Assembly (NCBI GenBank): GCA_030704615.1
Contig: CM060732.1
Coordinates: forward strand, 23,310,001-23,374,000
Length of the DNA stretch: 64,000 bases
Source: Takakia lepidozioides
Taxonomy: Eukaryota; Streptophyta; Takakiopsida; Takakiales; Takakiaceae
Reading direction: 5' to 3'
This document shows, in pieces, positions 60,776-64,000 of the stretch (the stretch's first letter is position 1; every line of letters starts with the position of its first letter). Below the pieces are notes generated by a model. The model was not told where the DNA came from and made no database searches. It saw only the letters and a list, made by a program, of their open reading frames with translations. Both the position numbers and the translations under genes were made by a program.

Positions 60776-61269
60776 TTCTAATGTTCTCTTGACATGTCCA
60801 CGATAGTGCTGGACCTAGCTACACAGCAGATTATCCTTACTTAGTGACTTCAGTTGGATATAAAACCAGTTTTGAGCCATCCAAATGTTTTTGGTTCCGA
60901 CCTGTATTTGTATTCTATGTTTAGTTGTATTTGTAATATATTTTCAATGCAGTGCAGCGAATCAAAAAATTTAAATATAATATCCACTAATTCACATACA
61001 TACAGATATAAACTAAAAGTAAATAAAAAAAAACGAAATAACAGTAATTAAAAAAACCAAATATTAAATAAAAAGCCTCCCAATTCATATATATATTATA
61101 TTTATATGTATATATGTATATACACCTCCAGAGTGAAACATATTTACTAAAATGTGTCCTCTTTTACTGCTTCACAGTAGAATATTACAATATACAAAGT
61201 CAAGCAAACTCACTATCACTGATTTACAGTCAAACCGTATACTAAACATCATGGAACATAGTCAATATG

Positions 61270-61450
61270 TTCCACTTCAGTTAAACCACTTTACTACACG
61301 TCATGCATCCACGTCACTCTGCCCTTAAGCCACTCACTACACGTCATGCATCCACCTTATAATTCAGTTAAACCACTTTACTACATGTCATAGCCATGTC
61401 GCATCCACGTCGCATCCACGTCGTACTGTGCTGCCTACACGTCACCCCCT
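61270..61450. repeat. subterminal repeats of the CACTA element
   Basis: Two to three copies of TTAAACCACTTTACTACACG-type units with CATGCATCCAC, and short CGCATCCACGT repeats, 180-350 bp inside the right end. Confidence 0.6.
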
Positions 61451-63039
61451 AGGTTTTACTGTCACATTTCAGTGTCAGAACCTGGCATCTGGATTCGACT
61501 GCTTGACTGAAACGACTTGACCTTTGTCACGCATGTTCGACTATGGAGGCTGGAAGTAAAAATGTCGCAAATGACTCAAAAATGAGTCAAATACAGAGTC
61601 GAAAAGCCCAGCTTGTATTGTAGTGCCTGTCTCATTGACAGGAATGGTTACGCATGAACACGGTGATGGAGCTTACGCTCAATTTTCTCTTGAGTTCTGG
61701 AAGGGCAATTCAAACTTCACAATTGGGTCGCTGGCTCGGTGCCTGCGCCAACTGGAAAAGCCGACATGCCGGGAATCCAGGAACATTTTCGACACTGAAG
61801 TTCAAAATGATTTTTTTGAAACGCTCATGAGAGGTAAATCGAGATGTTTGGAGGCTCTGAAACCCTATAGGCCGCAAGATAAACGTGGTGCTTGACCACT
61901 TCCTAGACGACTTTATTTGCAGATGGACAACTCCTCCAAGGACAATAAGAACAGATGGATGCTTGCTTTCCTATCCCTTCTCACTGCCAAAGATGTCTTT
62001 GAAGAGATCCAGCTTGGTTTTCTCATGGTCGGGCACACCCATGAGGATATTGACGGATTCTTTAGCTATGTCTCGAAGAAGCTAAAGAAACGCAGCACCT
62101 ACATTTTTCCGGATTTGATGAGGTCATTCATGATCTCCCAAGATATGCAATTCATTCCTCAAATCATTCAGGAGGTTCCCGACTTCAAGAAGTTTGTTAA
62201 GGGTTGAATTCTTGATGGAAATGAGGCTTTGGTCGGGATCTCAGAGATGCACGTCTTTCGGTTTTTTAATGATGCGGATGACTAGCCCGTTATGAAGTAC
62301 AAGAAGTCAGCTACTGATTCGGAGTGGCTTCCTACAGACTCCAGCGTTAAGATGTGGAAGTCCAATCTTGATGGGACTCCAAATCTCCCAGATGCCGTTC
62401 CAAGAAGACCGATATGGGGAGTTGGGGATGACTTCTCCGAAAAACAGTCATTCATAAAAATGGTATTAAGAAATACAGAGGATCATTACCGGGGTGTAAT
62501 GGAACAATACGACCAATGGGGAAATATTCTCGCCGAACTTGATAAGCCAATGCAGGACATTCCTGATCGTATTCAGCTTCTTGAGGGATTCTGGCCGAAA
62601 ACAAATTGGTCCTCAAACCATCGAAGGGATGGCATCCAGCCATCGATACTGGAAGATATGGAAGATGAGGATGAAGTTCCAGAACCTTACTGTGGCCCTA
62701 GGTGCGAGCGTCCAAGGATACCCTTGAATCCGTTCAAGGATATTGAGAAATTCCCCTTACATTTTTACATTCTACGGAGGTGAGTCGTCCATATTTGTTT
62801 CTCTCTTTCTATCCTAAACCCTTCTCCGAGTCGCCACAAACTTGGACCTTATTGCACTTAATATATCTAGTTACACCCCAAACCTTATTTTACTACCCTA
62901 GTAGGTCATCTTCCTAATGTTTCAAGCTATTTTAATATTTTACTGCCCTTCTCACACCCAAAACATCATTCCAATGGCATTGTCTATGAATATTGTGCTT
63001 GTTAACATGAAGATTCAATCAAAATTACTATCAACTTAT

Positions 63040-63235
63040 ATCGAGTATGGTAGAGTATGAGTGGGGAATTAGCACAACTCTTTCATGATTAACTACTGGT
63101 AGAGTCTAGAGTCGTCCACTAAATTAGCCTGCTTCACATACTCAGTGGAGCTATTGATTTGTCCTTCTACAGTCTTGGTTAGTCAACAAACCAACCATTA
63201 TAGACGTCATCGATCTTCTTTGACGGAAACACTTA
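63040..63235 (-). mobile_element. Copia LTR-like block, inverted relative to 41021
   Basis: Read on the minus strand it matches 41030-41195: both contain AAAGAAGATCGATGACGTCT, AGCTCCACTGAGTATGTGAA and CCAGTAGTTAATCATGAAA. No Copia coding sequence flanks it, so it is probably a solo LTR or LTR fragment. Ends and target duplication were not resolved. Confidence 0.7.
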
Positions 63236-63239
63236 ATGA

Positions 63240-64000
63240 AGAGATATGGGTAGAGGGAACCCTGCAAAAAATGTACGCCGAGCTATAAAGGTTCAGATAG
63301 GCTTATGTGACCTGCGTCGAAAGGTGGTTCACTTGGGTAAAGTGACATTTACTACAATTGGATCAAAACAAATATGAGGGCAACTCGACATGTTCAAGCA
63401 CTTCGTTGAACTGTAGAAGCGGTGCCCGACGAACAAAAACTCCATTTTTTCAAATTGTGGTGGTATGGGAGTCCGTAGACATTTTCAGGTCTACAATTTC
63501 CGAGGCAAGTTCTGTCCTTATTGGACCCAAGTCTCCCCTTTATCCTCCGGGCATAATGATGTGGCCCCTTGCCGCCCATATGCATCAATCCATTTTTTTT
63601 TCCTCTTTTATTTATTTATTTATTAAGAAAGATAAAAAACACTTGAGAGTTGTAAAACCAGATTCTCGCCCACCCTGTTATTCATCTTCTTCTAGGGGTA
63701 TTGAGCTATCACGGGGATGTAAGCTCGGTAAAGCAGGCTAGCGAGATAGGCAGGATCCAACGGAGAGGAGTCAGAATCATTCAAAACTAGCAGTACATCC
63801 TAACTCACACCTTCTTCATCCAAACCTTGCACACATGTACACTAGGGTTAACACACCAAACGTACACAGCCGCCTTAAGCATCGTGCTGATCCCTTTTAT
63901 AAATGAAGGCCCACAATCTTATCCAACAGAGTGGCAAGCCCTGATTGGTTGTTTGGATTCTAGTCGGGTGCCTATCCAGATAGGACGCCACCTCATTCTA
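63240..64000. other. no recognisable gene
   Basis: Contains a poly(T)/(TTTA)n run at about 63588-63624 and one 127-codon open frame (63358-63741) without a domain. Nothing further could be supported up to the window edge. Confidence 0.4.

Larger units (their letters stand above)
56994..61625. mobile_element. non-autonomous CACTA element with captured gene fragments (Pack-CACTA)
   Basis: Left end CACTACAACACACC, right end (reverse complement) CACTACAATACAAGC. The next 40 bp of both ends share TTTCGAC and ATTTGAC motifs. Flanked by the 3-bp duplication CCT at 56991-56993 and 61626-61628, the length expected for CACTA. 4632 bp. It has no transposase frame. Inside are tandem repeats, duplicated gene-like blocks and a PPR fragment. 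Inserted into the DUF7869-type gene. Confidence 0.88.
55466..62783 (+). pseudogene. transposase-like gene with DUF7869-type domain, split by a CACTA element
   Basis: The N-terminal part (55466-56993, several frames) contains KPCCKLQCCQYFDWRK, the YVMIEGVDVCEKTWWIIHGI block and a CxxCK zinc region, ending in EFLCIIHDKMDHRKT and SGLGQLP. The C-terminal part (61626-62783) starts VSLTGMVTHEHGDGAY and carries LQMDNSSKDNKNRWMLAFLS and GFLMVGHTHEDIDGFFSYVS, the signature of the DUF7869 domain shared by many transposon-derived proteins. The halves join exactly once 56994-61625 and one CCT are removed. In-frame stops at 56440 (TAG), 62205-62207 (TGA) and 62283 (TAG), plus frame breaks near 56600 and 61880, show it was also decaying. 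A GT donor follows at 62782, so a further exon may exist. Confidence 0.8.

Noticed and set aside
1-64000. CRISPR arrays, operons, bacterial-type terminators, rRNA or true tRNA genes
   Set aside because: None seen. The window is eukaryotic; the only Pol III boxes noticed belong to the two SINEs.

Overview
This is a gene-poor, transposon-rich stretch of a land-plant nuclear genome. Three things point to a plant: genes with many short GT-AG introns, PLS-type pentatricopeptide (PPR) fragments, and an F-box/LRR gene and a CaaX protease that follow plant homologues from end to end. The mix of retroelements suggests a seed-free plant (bryophyte, lycophyte or fern), but I cannot name the species from sequence alone.

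Layout. 3.1-9.7 kb: an intact 12-exon F-box/LRR gene with a LINE scrap in an intron. 12.2-13.5 kb (minus): a membrane-protein gene I do not recognise. 15.6-17.6 kb (minus): the middle of a Xaa-Pro aminopeptidase gene with a frameshift and both ends missing. 17.7-26.1 kb: LINE, hAT and PPR debris. 26.3-30.6 kb: an intact 8-exon RCE1/FACE2 CaaX protease gene. 30.6-36.6 kb: no recognisable gene. 36.6-43.5 kb: a SINE, a non-LTR element carrying a chromodomain and RNase H, Copia pieces in both orientations, and a small inverted-repeat element. 43.6-45.0 kb (minus): an FCP1/NIF-like phosphatase-fold gene without its usual catalytic Asp. 45.1-45.3 kb: a tRNA-derived SINE with clear target-site duplications.

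45.9-55.35 kb (minus) is the most striking part. It is a Ty3/gypsy retrotransposon whose 1019-codon gag-protease frame is fused to a complete-looking C5 cytosine DNA methyltransferase. Its integrase frame runs into a PHD finger that is now interrupted by a TGA. Pol (RT, RNase H, integrase) has frameshifts, while the methyltransferase frame is open. 55.5-62.8 kb holds a transposase-like gene with a DUF7869-type domain, split by a 4632-bp CACTA element (CACTACAA termini, CCT target duplication). That element has captured gene pieces, including a PPR fragment related to the one at 23.7-25.6 kb.

Only the F-box/LRR gene and RCE1 look like intact cellular genes. The remainder records successive, nested insertions: CACTA into a gypsy LTR, CACTA into a transposase-like gene, LINE into an intron, and SINEs elsewhere. 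All exon structures were read by eye from splice signals, phase and remembered family patterns; no searches were run.
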